From NCBI RefSeq assembly GCF_000373585.1, contig NZ_KB891917.1, positions 1 through 48,717 of the forward strand: a stretch of 48,717 nt of DNA, given 5' to 3'. The stretch comes from Streptomyces sp. MspMP-M5. Its GTDB lineage: Bacteria; Actinomycetota; Actinomycetes; Streptomycetales; Streptomycetaceae. The notes under the pieces are model-generated. The model was not told where the DNA came from, did no database searches, and was given only the letters and a program-made list of their open reading frames with translations. Position numbers and translations under genes: made by a program. How positions within the stretch are numbered: the stretch's first letter is position 1; each line of letters begins with the position of its first letter. This document shows, in pieces, positions 24,967-33,710 of this stretch.

Positions 24967-27900
24967 TGGCCGACCATAACGAGGTTGTCTTCGAGAATGA
25001 GATCTGTGAGTACCTCGCGGCCCAGGGGTGGCTCTATTCGGCCAATGACACCGGATATCACCGTGAGCGGGCACTGTTCCCCGAGGACCTGTTCGCGTGG
25101 CTGAAAGAGACGCAGAGGCCGGCGTACCAGAAGGCACTGAAGGCAGCGGGGTCGCAGGCGAAATTCCTCGACGTGCTAACCGCAGCGCTCGACCGGCCGC
25201 TGGAACATGGCGGTGGGACGCTAAACATCCTGCGTAACGGGGTGCAGTACATCGGCGGTGGTCGGTTGAAGATGGCGCAGTTTCGTCCGGAGACGTCGCT
25301 CAACGAGACCACGACCGCACACTACGAGGCGATGCGCGTGCGGGTGGTGCGGCAGGTGTACTTCTCGACCGCCGACCAGCGCAGTATCGATCTGGTGTTC
25401 TTCGTCAACGGGCTCCCGGTGGCCACCGCGGAGTTGAAGACCGACTTCACCCAGTCGCTGGACGAGGCGGTCAACCAGTACAAGCAGGATCGCAATCCGT
25501 TGACGAACGGGCGGCCGGAGCCATTGCTGTCGTTCGGTCATCGGGCGTTGGTGCACTTCGCGGTCTCAAATGACCTGGCGGCGATGACCACGAGGCTGGA
25601 GGGGGAGAAGACCCACTTTTTACCGTTCAACATCGGCTTCGACAGCGGTGCCGGCAACCCACCCGGCGCGGACGGTCGGTCGGCGACGGCGTACCTGTGG
25701 GAGCGGGTGTGGGAGAAGCACGCCTGGCTGAACATCATCGGTCGGCTGATGGTCGTGCAGACCAAGGAGGAGTGGGACGTCACTACCGGTACCTCGGTGC
25801 GGCGTACGAGCATGCTCTTCCCACGGTTTCACCAATGGGAGGCCGTCACGAGCATCGTTGAGGCGGTGAAGGAGGAGGGTGTCGGGCAGCGGTATCTGAT
25901 TGAGCACTCGGCCGGGTCGGGGAAGACGAACACCATTGCCTGGACGGCCCACCGGCTGGCGCGGCTGCATGTTGATGATCGGAAGGTCTTCGACTCGGTC
26001 ATCGTGGTTGTGGACCGCACCGTGCTCGACTCCCAGCTGCAGGAGGCGATCCGTCAGATCGACGGTACCGGCAAGATCGTCGCGACTATCAGCCCCGAGG
26101 ACGTACGCAAGGCCGGAGCGAAGTCGAAGTCCGGTCTGCTGGCGCAGGCGTTGAAGAACGGCGAGCTGATCATCGCGGTGACGGTGCAGACCTTCCCGCA
26201 TGCGCTGGACGAGATACGGACCGACGCTGGCTTGAAGGGCAAGCGGTTCGCCGTCATCGCCGATGAGGCGCACTCCTCGCAGTCGGGTCAGATCTCCTCG
26301 AAACTGAAGCAGGTGCTGACGGCCGAGGAGGTCAAGGAGATCGAGGAGGGTGGCGAGGTCGATGTGGAGTCGGTGCTGGCCTCGGAGATGACCGAGCGGG
26401 CCGAGTCGGAGAACATCTCCTACTTCGCCTTCACCGCGACGCCGAAGAGCAAGACCCTCGAACTGTTCGGCCGCAAGGGGCCCGACGGCAAACCGTATGA
26501 GTTCCACCTGTACTCGATGCAGCAGGCGATCGAGGAGGGCTACATCCTCGACGTGCTCAAGGGCTACCAGCACTATGACACCGCGTTGAAGATCGCCGGC
26601 AGGGCCGAGAGCGGTGACGGAGGGGAGGTCGAGGAGGGCGCCGCTCGCAAGGGTCTGATGCGGTGGGTGCAGCTCCACCCGACGAACATCAGCCAGAAGG
26701 TGCAGATCATCGTCGAGCACTTCCACGCCAACGTCGCCTACCTCCTCGAAGGCAAGGCCAAGGCGATGGTGGTGACCGGCTCACGCAAGTCCGCGGTGAA
26801 GTACAAACGGGCCATCGACGCCTACATCGCCAAGCGCAGCGCCTCGGACGCCTCGTACAACTACCGCACCCTGGTCGCCTTCTCCGCTGGGGTGACGATG
26901 CCCGAGGACGAGACCTGGCACAGCGACTGGGGCCCGCAGCCGTCGAAGGATGACGAGTTCACCGAGGCCAACATGAACCCTGGCGCCGGGGCTGATCTGG
27001 CAGCCGCGTTCAAGGGCGAGACGTACAAGATCATGCTGGTCGCCAGCAAGTTCCAGACCGGCTTCGACCAGCCCCTGCTCTCGGCGATGTACATCGACAA
27101 GAAGCTGCCGGGGATCACGGCGGTGCAGACCCTCTCGCGGCTCAACCGCACCCACCGCACCGCTGGTGGGGAGCAGAAGCGCAAGACGTTCGTCATTGAC
27201 TTCGCCAACAAGCCCGAGGACATCAAGGCGGCCTTCGAGCCGTACTTCAAGAACGCGACCCTGGAGACCGAGACCGATCCGTACGTCGTCGTCCACCTGG
27301 CTAACAAGCTCGCCCAGGCCGGAATATACACCGAGGACGACGTCCGCAAGGTCGCCGAGCTGTGGGTGACCCGCAAGGGCAACAACGCGCTCTCGGCGGC
27401 GATCAGCCCGGCGCAGCACGACTTCCGACGCCGCTACGCACGGGCGATCGAGGAAGAGGACAAGGTCGCCCTCAACGCGCTCGACCTGTTCCGCAAGGAC
27501 GTCTCCACCTACGTACGCCTCTATGACTTCATGTCTCAGATCGTCGACTACGGCGACCCATACATGGAGATGCTCTCGATCTTCCTGCGCCTGCTGGAGA
27601 AGGTCATCGCCGAGTCCGCCTGGGCGGCCGACGTCGATCTCTCCGACGTGGTGCTGGTCGGGGTCAAGCACAACAAGGCGAACCCGGTCGACATCTCACT
27701 CGTGGGCGACGGGCAGCTGAAGGGCATCAGCGCCGCCGGCACGGGCACGAAGAAGGAACCGAAGTACGTTGCGCTCCAAGTCGTCATAGACAAAATGAAC
27801 GACCTCTTCGGCGCCGAATCGTTCGCCGAGTACCAGATTCGGGAGTTCGTGCAGGGGCTCGTACAGCGGTTGCTCGCCGACCCGAACCTGATCAACCAGA

Positions 27901-28100
27901 CTAAGGTGAACTCCAAGAAGCAGTTCCTGGAGTCACCAGACTTCCAAGCAGCCGTCACGGAGGCGGTTGCGGACAACCAGGACGCCCACAACACGATGGC
28001 TGACTACTTCTTCACCGATGGGCCGGCTATCAACTCGATCATCGTCGCCCTCGCGGACGCCTTCTACGAAGCAGCGGTCGATCAGCAGGTGGATTCTTAG
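24966..28100 (+). CDS. hsdR: Type I restriction endonuclease subunit HsdR
   Basis: 1044 residues from the ATG at 24966, which shares one base with the hsdS stop (TGATG); a GTG three bases earlier is equally possible. The N-terminal PD-(D/E)xK nuclease has VNGLPVATAELK with the catalytic E-x-K around residue 156. The SF2 translocase motor has Walker A SAGSGKT (about 316), DEAH (about 433), FTATPK and later SKFQTGFDQP and LSRLNRTH. The C-terminal helical region binds the MTase core. It is intact and colinear, so the system should be functional. A strong stem-loop follows. Confidence 0.96.
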   Translation: MADHNEVVFENEICEYLAAQGWLYSANDTGYHRERALFPEDLFAWLKETQRPAYQKALKAAGSQAKFLDVLTAALDRPLEHGGGTLNILRNGVQYIGGGRLKMAQFRPETSLNETTTAHYEAMRVRVVRQVYFSTADQRSIDLVFFVNGLPVATAELKTDFTQSLDEAVNQYKQDRNPLTNGRPEPLLSFGHRALVHFAVSNDLAAMTTRLEGEKTHFLPFNIGFDSGAGNPPGADGRSATAYLWERVWEKHAWLNIIGRLMVVQTKEEWDVTTGTSVRRTSMLFPRFHQWEAVTSIVEAVKEEGVGQRYLIEHSAGSGKTNTIAWTAHRLARLHVDDRKVFDSVIVVVDRTVLDSQLQEAIRQIDGTGKIVATISPEDVRKAGAKSKSGLLAQALKNGELIIAVTVQTFPHALDEIRTDAGLKGKRFAVIADEAHSSQSGQISSKLKQVLTAEEVKEIEEGGEVDVESVLASEMTERAESENISYFAFTATPKSKTLELFGRKGPDGKPYEFHLYSMQQAIEEGYILDVLKGYQHYDTALKIAGRAESGDGGEVEEGAARKGLMRWVQLHPTNISQKVQIIVEHFHANVAYLLEGKAKAMVVTGSRKSAVKYKRAIDAYIAKRSASDASYNYRTLVAFSAGVTMPEDETWHSDWGPQPSKDDEFTEANMNPGAGADLAAAFKGETYKIMLVASKFQTGFDQPLLSAMYIDKKLPGITAVQTLSRLNRTHRTAGGEQKRKTFVIDFANKPEDIKAAFEPYFKNATLETETDPYVVVHLANKLAQAGIYTEDDVRKVAELWVTRKGNNALSAAISPAQHDFRRRYARAIEEEDKVALNALDLFRKDVSTYVRLYDFMSQIVDYGDPYMEMLSIFLRLLEKVIAESAWAADVDLSDVVLVGVKHNKANPVDISLVGDGQLKGISAAGTGTKKEPKYVALQVVIDKMNDLFGAESFAEYQIREFVQGLVQRLLADPNLINQTKVNSKKQFLESPDFQAAVTEAVADNQDAHNTMADYFFTDGPAINSIIVALADAFYEAAVDQQVDS

Positions 28101-28162
28101 ATACAGCAGCATGCATGCCCCGCATGTTTCGCCCCAGCGGACCACCCCCGCTGCGGAGGTGA

Positions 28163-28192
28163 GGGCAGCAGGGCCCGTGGGCCCTGCTGCCC
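28163..28192 (+). terminator. 14-bp stem-loop after hsdR
   Basis: GGGCAGCAGGGCCC-GT-GGGCCCTGCTGCCC, a perfect 14-bp inverted repeat with a 2-base centre (in RNA the loop would open to 4-6 bases), 62 bases past the hsdR stop. A clear terminator candidate for the restriction-modification operon. Confidence 0.8.
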
Positions 28193-28827
28193 GAGCCCGA
28201 CCCAGTAGGCCGCGCTTACCACTTCGCGCAGCGCGGCGTGGAGACGGCCGCTGACCGGCATGGGACGGTCGGACTTTGGCTCCTTGGCCTCCAGGCCCCA
28301 GGCCGCCGCGATACTGGGCGACGCGAAGACCGTACGGGCCGCCAACGAGCAGGAGCCCTCCCGGCCGCTGGACGGAAGGACTCCTGACCTGGTGTGCCCC
28401 CGGCGTGGGACGTGGAACATGGGAACTAGGAGCGGTTCATACCGCGTCTCGCGCGGGGCTCACTGACGGCGCGTGGCGGATAAGGCCGTCGAAAGTCGTG
28501 AAGTTGGGCGGCGGGCGGGCTGGGGCGCTGGCAGTGCCTGTCTCTGGTGGGATACCGAGCTGTGCCAGCGAGGGCGCTGGAGACGGCTCAGTCGTGGTGA
28601 AGTGGTGGCGCGAGTACCTCTACTGAAGATGTCAGTGCCCTACGGCCCCCGAATGTCTCCCTAGCCAGCGATCATGGCCCTTGATGTATCCGCTCGGCGG
28701 CACGCCCGGCATTCTCAAGAGCTACCCGTTCTCCGCAGCGACGTGAATTCGCACTCCCCGCGCCCCGTCTCGCACGGTATCGTGCCCGTGGCATTCCGTT
28801 ACAGCGGGGACCTGGAGGTGGCTCGTC
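28193..28827. other. Intergenic region without supported genes
   Basis: About 630 bases. A minus-strand frame (28420 down to 28097) reads protein-like text such as MPVSGRLHAALREVVSAAYW but runs through the hsdR terminator and has no ribosome site; it may be a remnant. The last part holds a small palindrome, GCACG-GTAT-CGTGC (28772-28785), about 40 bases upstream of the next gene, and a ribosome site GGAGG at 28814. Confidence 0.45.
28772..28785. promoter_or_regulatory. Palindrome upstream of the DUF6879/STAND operon
   Basis: GCACG-GTAT-CGTGC, a 5+4+5 inverted repeat 42 bases before the GTG at 28828. Its place between likely promoter and start fits an operator. There is no direct evidence of a binding protein. 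Confidence 0.3.
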
Positions 28828-29097
28828 GTGGCCCGAGCCTGGGAAGCTGACCTGTCGGCGTTATTCGTCAAGCGGTTGGGGAAGTCGGCGGAAGAGCTGG
28901 GCAACTCGCAGGGCCGGGAGCAGTGCCCGGACATCTGGCAGCTCAGCAACGGCGATGTCGCTGTCATCGGCCGCGACGTGACCGACCACTACGGTTCGCG
29001 CCTGCCGGAGGGCGTGACCCTCGGGGATGACGAACGGCTCGTCGTCATCCCGGGCAACATGCTCATCGCAGCGAAGCCGGACATTCCCGATGCTTGA
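28828..29097 (+). CDS. Small conserved protein paired with DUF6879 protein
   Basis: 89 residues, GTG start at 28828 with GGAGG 9 bases upstream. N-terminus MARAWEADLSALFVKRLGKS; later DVAVIGRDVTDHYGSRLPEG and LVVIPGNMLIAAK. It is acidic, without membrane helix or signal peptide. From memory this type of small protein commonly precedes a DUF6879 gene in Streptomyces; no function is known. The next start overlaps its stop by 8 bases, so the two are translated together. Confidence 0.85.
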   Translation: MARAWEADLSALFVKRLGKSAEELGNSQGREQCPDIWQLSNGDVAVIGRDVTDHYGSRLPEGVTLGDDERLVVIPGNMLIAAKPDIPDA

Positions 29098-29713
29098 CGT
29101 GCATGCTCCGGCCCTCCCCGTGGAGCGTGGCCGGCGGCTTGGCAACGAGGAGTATCTTCGCGATTTTCGTGCCAGGGATGCGGCGATCCGCAACGGTGAC
29201 TCGTGGAAGCTTGAACGGCTACAGCACTTCGAAGAGGTAGGTAGTCCGTCACGGGACGCGTTGCGACGTGGCGACTGGGCCACCGCACTGCGCTTGTTCG
29301 AAGAGGGCCGTGACAACCTACGCGGGATCCAAGCGGATGAAGAGGCCCGTGGCTCGGTGTTTCACCGGGTGCGCGTGGTGGAGGAGCCGCTGACGCCGTA
29401 TGTGCAGTGGGAGCTGCATTCTCTGCGGATCAGTGCTGAGTACGGGGAGCGGGTGCGGATCCTGCCGGCGAAGGCGGTCGCCGCGGCTGAGGTCGACGGA
29501 CTGCTTCCGGAGCTGACCATTCAGGACGGCGAGGTGCTCTTCCGCGTCCTGTACACCGATTCCGGGGTGCCGGATGGTGCGATCCGCTTCACTGAACCGG
29601 ATGTTGTCGATTCGTGGGTGGCGTACGTGCGGAGCGCCTACGCGGCTGCGGAGGACATCGTGTCCTATTTCGACCGTGTCGTCGCACCGCTTCCGCCGCC
29701 ACCGGCGGCCTGA
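29090..29713 (+). CDS. DUF6879-family protein
   Basis: 207 residues from the ATG at 29090, inside the end of the preceding gene. It has a helical N-terminal part (EEYLRDFRARDAAIRNGDSW, LERLQHFEEV), then the family-typical HRVRVVEEPLTPYVQWELHS and a mixed region with DGEVLFRVLYTDSGVPDGAI. The C-terminus is helical with a proline tail. Function is unknown. DUF6879 genes in Streptomyces often lie beside HTH regulators or, as here, next to an NTPase, so a signalling or regulatory role is plausible. Only 23 bases separate it from the STAND gene. Confidence 0.8.
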   Translation: MLDVHAPALPVERGRRLGNEEYLRDFRARDAAIRNGDSWKLERLQHFEEVGSPSRDALRRGDWATALRLFEEGRDNLRGIQADEEARGSVFHRVRVVEEPLTPYVQWELHSLRISAEYGERVRILPAKAVAAAEVDGLLPELTIQDGEVLFRVLYTDSGVPDGAIRFTEPDVVDSWVAYVRSAYAAAEDIVSYFDRVVAPLPPPPAA

Positions 29714-29736
29714 CCAGAAGGGATGCATTCAGCGGC

Positions 29737-32142
29737 ATGTCGGCAGGCGCCAACGGGTGGTCCGGTGACTCGACCAACGACCTCTCGGGAGAGTCTCGAG
29801 ATGTGGTCCAGGCCGGGAGTGTCTCCGGTGGCGTTCACTTCCATCAGGCGCCGGGAGCACCTGACCGCCCGTTGACTACCCCTCGGCAGCTTCCTGCGGA
29901 CGTGCATGCCTTCGTCAACCGCACTGTCGAACTCGGGCAGTTGAACGCCGTCCTGACGGGGCGAGATGGCGGTCAGCTCGTCGTCTCTGTGCATGTGGTG
30001 GCCGGTACGGCCGGGGCGGGCAAGACTTCCCTGGTCCTGCACTGGGCCCACCAGGTCAAGGACCGCTTCCCTGACGGGCAGCTCTTCGTGAATCTGCGGG
30101 GCTACGACCCGCGTGAGCCGGTCACCGCAGAGCAGGCGTTACGCCGCTTCCTGACCGCGTTCGGCGTGCCCTCGGGCGACGTACCGCAGGATGTGGACGA
30201 CGCGGCCGCGCTCTACCGTTCTCTCCTCGCTGACCGTCGGATGCTCATCGTGCTCGACAACGCTGCCACCGTCGGTCAGGTACGGCCGCTGATTCCCGGC
30301 AGCGGAGACAATCTGGTCTTGGTGACCAGTCGCAGCCGCTTGGCAGGCCTCACCGTGCGCGACGGCGCTCGCAGGATCACCCTCGGCACGCTTCCCGAGC
30401 CGGAGGCCGTCGCACTGTTGCGGGCCGTCACGCAGGACTACCGCCCGGGTGACGCTCCGGACAAGCTGACGGAGCTGGCTCGGCTGTGCGCACACCTCCC
30501 GCTCGCCCTGCGGATAGCAGCCGAGCGCGCCGCCAGTCACCCGCACCTGAGCCTTGATGACCTGCTTGCCGACCTGCACGACGAGTCCGCACTCTGGGAC
30601 GCGCTCAGCACGGGAATCGACGAGGAGGCCGAAGCCGTCCGGACCGTCTTCGCCTGGTCCTACCGCGCGCTGCCACCGCAGTCGGGACGCCTCTTCCGAC
30701 TCCTCGGCCTGCACCCGGGACCCGAGTTCGGGCTCCACGCGGCTGCCGCGCTCGCCGACCTCACCCGCAGCCGCGCCCGCCAGCTCCTCGACGACCTCGT
30801 CGGCGCCCACCTGCTGGAGCAGACCGGCCCCGACCGCTACCAGTTCCACGACCTCCTGCGCGCCTACGCCTCCGACCAGGCCCACGACGAGGAACCGGCC
30901 GAGGAGCGCGAAGCCGCCCTGCGCCGCGCGCTGGACTGGTACCTGCACACTGCCGACGCGGCACAGACATGGCTCCAACCCGGCGAGGACCATCTACCGC
31001 TACCTGAGGCGACCACTCAACTGCCGCCACTGGCCTTCGCCGACTACGACGCCGCCGCCGACTGGGCAGAACGCGAACGCGCCACCTTCCCACACGTCGT
31101 ACGAGCCGCTGCCACGGCCGGGCTACACCAGCACGCCTGGCAGCTCACCGCAACGCTCTGGAACGCGTTGTCCGCTTCCGCTGCCTTCGCGGACTGGCTC
31201 GACTTCGCACCCATCGGCCTGGCCTCCGCCGAGCAGGCAGACGACACAGACGGGCAGCTGCTGCTGCTCAACCAGCTCGGTATGTCCCACCGTTCCGTCA
31301 ACCAGCTCGACCAGGCAGTCGCCTTCTTGAACCGCGCCCTCGTTCTCGCCCGCACCGCGGGGAAGCGGATGGACGAGGCGCACGCCCTCAACCTCCTGGG
31401 CCTCATCCACCTGCGCACCCGCCGACTCGAGGCGGCCGCCGCCCACTTCGTAGAGGCCATCGGTATCTTCCGCGACGTAGGAGGCGAACGCTGGGCCGCC
31501 TCAGCCCAGTCCAACCTGGCCGGCGCCCACCTGGAAGCAGGCCACCTCGGGGAAGCGGACACCGCGATCCAAGCCGCCCTCGCCGCACACCGCGCCCTGG
31601 ACAACCAGCAGAGCGTCGGCAACTCCCTGTGGCTCGCCGCAGAACTCCATCGCGAGCGGGACGAGATCGAGGCCGCCCGAGAGGCCATCGACGAAGCCCT
31701 CGGCATCGCGCTGAGCCTGCGCAATCGTGGACTGGAGGGCTTCTGGCTGCTCACCCTCGGCGGCATCCAGCGCACCGCCGGTCAGCACGGCGATGCTCTG
31801 GCCTCCTACCGGCAGTCGGCCCTGCTCCACCGGCGCCTCGGCGATCGCAGCCGTGAAGCCCTGGCCTGGCGCGGCACGGGCCAGACGTACGCCGCAATGG
31901 ACCGCTGCAGCGAGGCCGCTGCCTTCCACCGACAAGCCGCAGCGGTCCACCGCGACCTCGGGGACGAGTGGGAGCTCGCCGTGGAGCTCGACCACCTGGC
32001 CGCTGCCGTCCACCCGCAAGACCCGGAGGCGGCTCGCACCCACTGGGCCGAGGCCCTGACCTACCTGATCCCGTACACCGATCCCCGGGCCACGGCCATG
32101 CGCTCACGCTTGGAGAGGCGGGTGGCTGAAGCCGGCGACTGA
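29737..32142 (+). CDS. STAND NTPase: NB-ARC plus TPR, with RHIM-like N-terminus
   Basis: 801 residues from the ATG at 29737; the AGAAGGGA site is somewhat distant. Residues 1-40 are a short flexible lead with a Gly/Val/His-rich motif (DVVQAGSVSGGVHFH, 22-36) whose V-Q-A-G core resembles RHIM-type amyloid signalling motifs. NB-ARC ATPase (about 55-370): P-loop AGTAGAGKTS, Walker B MLIVLDN, SRSR sensor and LPLAL. Then a winged-helix-like region (LFRLLGLHPGPEF, HDLLRAYA) and at least six TPR-like repeats (about 500-790). Such proteins are closed until a ligand meets the TPR sensor, then oligomerise. It resembles AfsR-family proteins without the DNA-binding head. Role proposed: signalling, possibly antiphage. 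Confidence 0.9.
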   Translation: MSAGANGWSGDSTNDLSGESRDVVQAGSVSGGVHFHQAPGAPDRPLTTPRQLPADVHAFVNRTVELGQLNAVLTGRDGGQLVVSVHVVAGTAGAGKTSLVLHWAHQVKDRFPDGQLFVNLRGYDPREPVTAEQALRRFLTAFGVPSGDVPQDVDDAAALYRSLLADRRMLIVLDNAATVGQVRPLIPGSGDNLVLVTSRSRLAGLTVRDGARRITLGTLPEPEAVALLRAVTQDYRPGDAPDKLTELARLCAHLPLALRIAAERAASHPHLSLDDLLADLHDESALWDALSTGIDEEAEAVRTVFAWSYRALPPQSGRLFRLLGLHPGPEFGLHAAAALADLTRSRARQLLDDLVGAHLLEQTGPDRYQFHDLLRAYASDQAHDEEPAEEREAALRRALDWYLHTADAAQTWLQPGEDHLPLPEATTQLPPLAFADYDAAADWAERERATFPHVVRAAATAGLHQHAWQLTATLWNALSASAAFADWLDFAPIGLASAEQADDTDGQLLLLNQLGMSHRSVNQLDQAVAFLNRALVLARTAGKRMDEAHALNLLGLIHLRTRRLEAAAAHFVEAIGIFRDVGGERWAASAQSNLAGAHLEAGHLGEADTAIQAALAAHRALDNQQSVGNSLWLAAELHRERDEIEAAREAIDEALGIALSLRNRGLEGFWLLTLGGIQRTAGQHGDALASYRQSALLHRRLGDRSREALAWRGTGQTYAAMDRCSEAAAFHRQAAAVHRDLGDEWELAVELDHLAAAVHPQDPEAARTHWAEALTYLIPYTDPRATAMRSRLERRVAEAGD

Positions 32143-32254
32143 ACACGTTGCCTACCCTCTCTCGGTACCGTGGGTTGCGGGGCCGCTGTGGCGGGAGTAC
32201 TGAGGCCGTTGCCAGGTAGGCCGGCTGACCGGCCCGCTCTCGTCTGCCGTCAGC

Positions 32255-32446
32255 TCACCGGGGAGTGACGTCTGCAATTCGCTGTGCGCGCGTGCGCTTT
32301 ACCCGCAACTGTTTTGGATCGGTCGCCGGCCACTCCGGGTACCCCGGCCTCCGGAGGATCACTACGTCCTCCCTGATGTCCGTCACGATGGCAACGCGGT
32401 CTGGCGCGTACTCGACCTCATCTCCCACAGCGGGATTGATGGTCAT
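32255..32446 (-). CDS. Small conserved protein, 63 residues
   Basis: The ATG at 32446 is fixed by GAGGAGA, 8 bases upstream; a longer frame is rejected. It reads MTINPAVGDEVEYAPDRVAI and then TDIREDVVILRRPGYPEWPA, ending basic (VKRTRAQRIADVTPR). It looks like a small beta-barrel domain with a charged tail. It is the last gene in a minus-strand run that includes the resolvase-like and DUF6415 genes. No function known. Confidence 0.8.
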   Translation of the reverse strand: MTINPAVGDEVEYAPDRVAIVTDIREDVVILRRPGYPEWPATDPKQLRVKRTRAQRIADVTPR

Positions 32447-32587
32447 TCGATGGTCTCCTCTTTGCCGGGGTGATGAGGGCGACTGTGCAGGTCTGACAGA
32501 CAGGTAGTTCACCGGGCCGGGGTACTCCTTCCATCTCGGACGTATGCCCACTTCCGGATGGAATTGGAGTGCATGCAGGTGCTTGAG

Positions 32588-32686
32588 CTAGCCATGACCT
32601 CCGCCGATGACGCCAATGGTGAGTACAAGGGTCAGCGCGACGAGGCACGTCAGATAGGTGAGCATGCGCCGGTGATCAGGAGTCAC
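32588..32686 (-). CDS. 32-residue membrane peptide coupled to resolvase-like gene
   Basis: GTG at 32686 overlaps the preceding stop by GTGA, the usual coupling in this region. It reads VTPDHRR then a single hydrophobic helix (MLTYLTCLVALTLVLTIGVI) and GGGHG. The position, coupling and clean transmembrane profile argue for a real gene despite its size. It may be a small membrane toxin, a regulator or an anchor for the neighbouring proteins; nothing in the sequence decides. Confidence 0.55.
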   Translation of the reverse strand: MTPDHRRMLTYLTCLVALTLVLTIGVIGGGHG

Positions 32687-33069
32687 GGATGCCTTCCGAG
32701 GAGAACGGCACCCCGTGTAGGCCGGTCACAGTCGCCGAACGTCGTGGCCGTCCGACCGCCGACCTTGACGATGCGCCGTTGAAGCAGCTGACGGTGCGTG
32801 GCGTCGGTGGCCAGCCTCTCCCAGGTGTGCACCAGGCACACCACTTCGCGCCGACCCGCCTCCGTCCGCATGGCAGCCAGCATGCTGTCCAGCTGCGGGC
32901 GATGTGTGCTCAGTGCATGGTCGCCGAGGTCGAACCAGCGGCCGGCAAGGCCCCAGCCCATGCGCTCGGCGTAGTGGTGGCAGCCCTCCAGCCGCATGTG
33001 GAGCTGGCGGTGAGAGCGGCTGGCGCACCGGTCGTAGACGAAGGCCAGCGGGGCGCGCGTGACTGTCAT
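32683..33069 (-). CDS. Resolvase-N-terminal-like protein, no DNA-binding domain
   Basis: 128 residues, ATG at 33069 in an ATGA overlap with the DUF6415 gene. The pattern AFVYDRCASRSHRQLHMRLE resembles the Y-x-R-x-x-S...Q start of serine recombinases. LDSMLAAMRTEAGRREVVCL and HTWERLATDATHRQLLQRRI match the region following it (usually ...DRLxR). The C-terminal helix-turn-helix or zinc-ribbon domains of true recombinases are absent. Small proteins like this are often seen beside regulators in Streptomyces. It may have lost recombination and kept only the fold. Moderate confidence in the fold, low in activity. Confidence 0.7.
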   Translation of the reverse strand: MTVTRAPLAFVYDRCASRSHRQLHMRLEGCHHYAERMGWGLAGRWFDLGDHALSTHRPQLDSMLAAMRTEAGRREVVCLVHTWERLATDATHRQLLQRRIVKVGGRTATTFGDCDRPTRGAVLLGRHP

Positions 33070-33647
33070 CGCCGCGACCCCGCTGTGTGCCAGGCCAGCA
33101 GGTATTGGCAATCCCGAGCGAGCTGGTGCACCCGGATTTGAGCGGACAGTACGCCCCGCCCAAGGCTCCGCTGGGTCTGCCGCCAGATTCCATCGAGACG
33201 AGCGTGCAGCCGGTGCGCTTCGATGCTGTTGGGCCACAGAGATCGAGCCGACTCACGTACCTCAGGGAGGAGGAGAGCAACGTGCCCACGCAATTCCTCT
33301 TCCAACTCGGTCAGCGCGTCTGGGTCCGGTCGGCCGGACCCGAGACGGAGCGCGCGTTGAATGGTCGCACTGATGAGTTCGACATCGACCGGTAGCGACT
33401 CACCTCTGGAGCCGGCGTTTACGAGGTACGCGACCCGGTGGGCAGTTTCCTGCTCATCGCCGTATTGCCCGACCTCGTACCCGTAGGCCGTGACGTATCG
33501 GCCATTGACGGCGGTAACGTCCTCGTGGACTGCTGAGTTCAGCGGATGCGAAACGGAGACGGCGGCTGAGTCAGCCCAGACGACTGCGACACCGTTCGCT
33601 TCGAGATGCTCGGCCAGAATGGCGGCCGAGTCGTTGCTCGTGTCCAT
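33066..33647 (-). CDS. DUF6415-like protein with an N-terminal extra domain
   Basis: 193 residues, ATG at 33647 (an earlier ATG seven codons upstream lacks support). The N-terminal about 85 residues are a small alpha/beta unit (GVAVVWADSAAVSVSHPLNS, VNGRYVTAYGYEVGQY). The C-terminal half is helical (LISATIQRALRLGSGRPDPD, LRGHVALLLPEVRESARSLW, ending ARDCQYLLAWH) and matches my memory of DUF6415, a Streptomyces family of unknown function. It is the first gene of a coupled minus-strand operon and is transcribed divergently from the SLOG gene, with a 63-base gap. Confidence 0.75.
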   Translation of the reverse strand: MDTSNDSAAILAEHLEANGVAVVWADSAAVSVSHPLNSAVHEDVTAVNGRYVTAYGYEVGQYGDEQETAHRVAYLVNAGSRGESLPVDVELISATIQRALRLGSGRPDPDALTELEEELRGHVALLLPEVRESARSLWPNSIEAHRLHARLDGIWRQTQRSLGRGVLSAQIRVHQLARDCQYLLAWHTAGSRR

Positions 33648-33710
33648 GGCTCTAGTGCACCGTGACATGAACGGACACGGCAGCTGACAACCTATGACAC
33701 GGACTTGATC

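Noticed and set aside
25620..27671. Two long minus-strand frames opposite hsdR
   Set aside because: Shadows produced by high GC in the third codon position of hsdR; no recognisable domains.
28097..28420. Minus-strand 107-codon frame with protein-like text after hsdR
   Set aside because: It passes through the hsdR terminator, has no ribosome site, and no family could be recognised.
32689..33141. Plus-strand frame opposite the resolvase-like gene
   Set aside because: The minus strand forms a coupled operon there with clear ATGA/GTGA overlaps.
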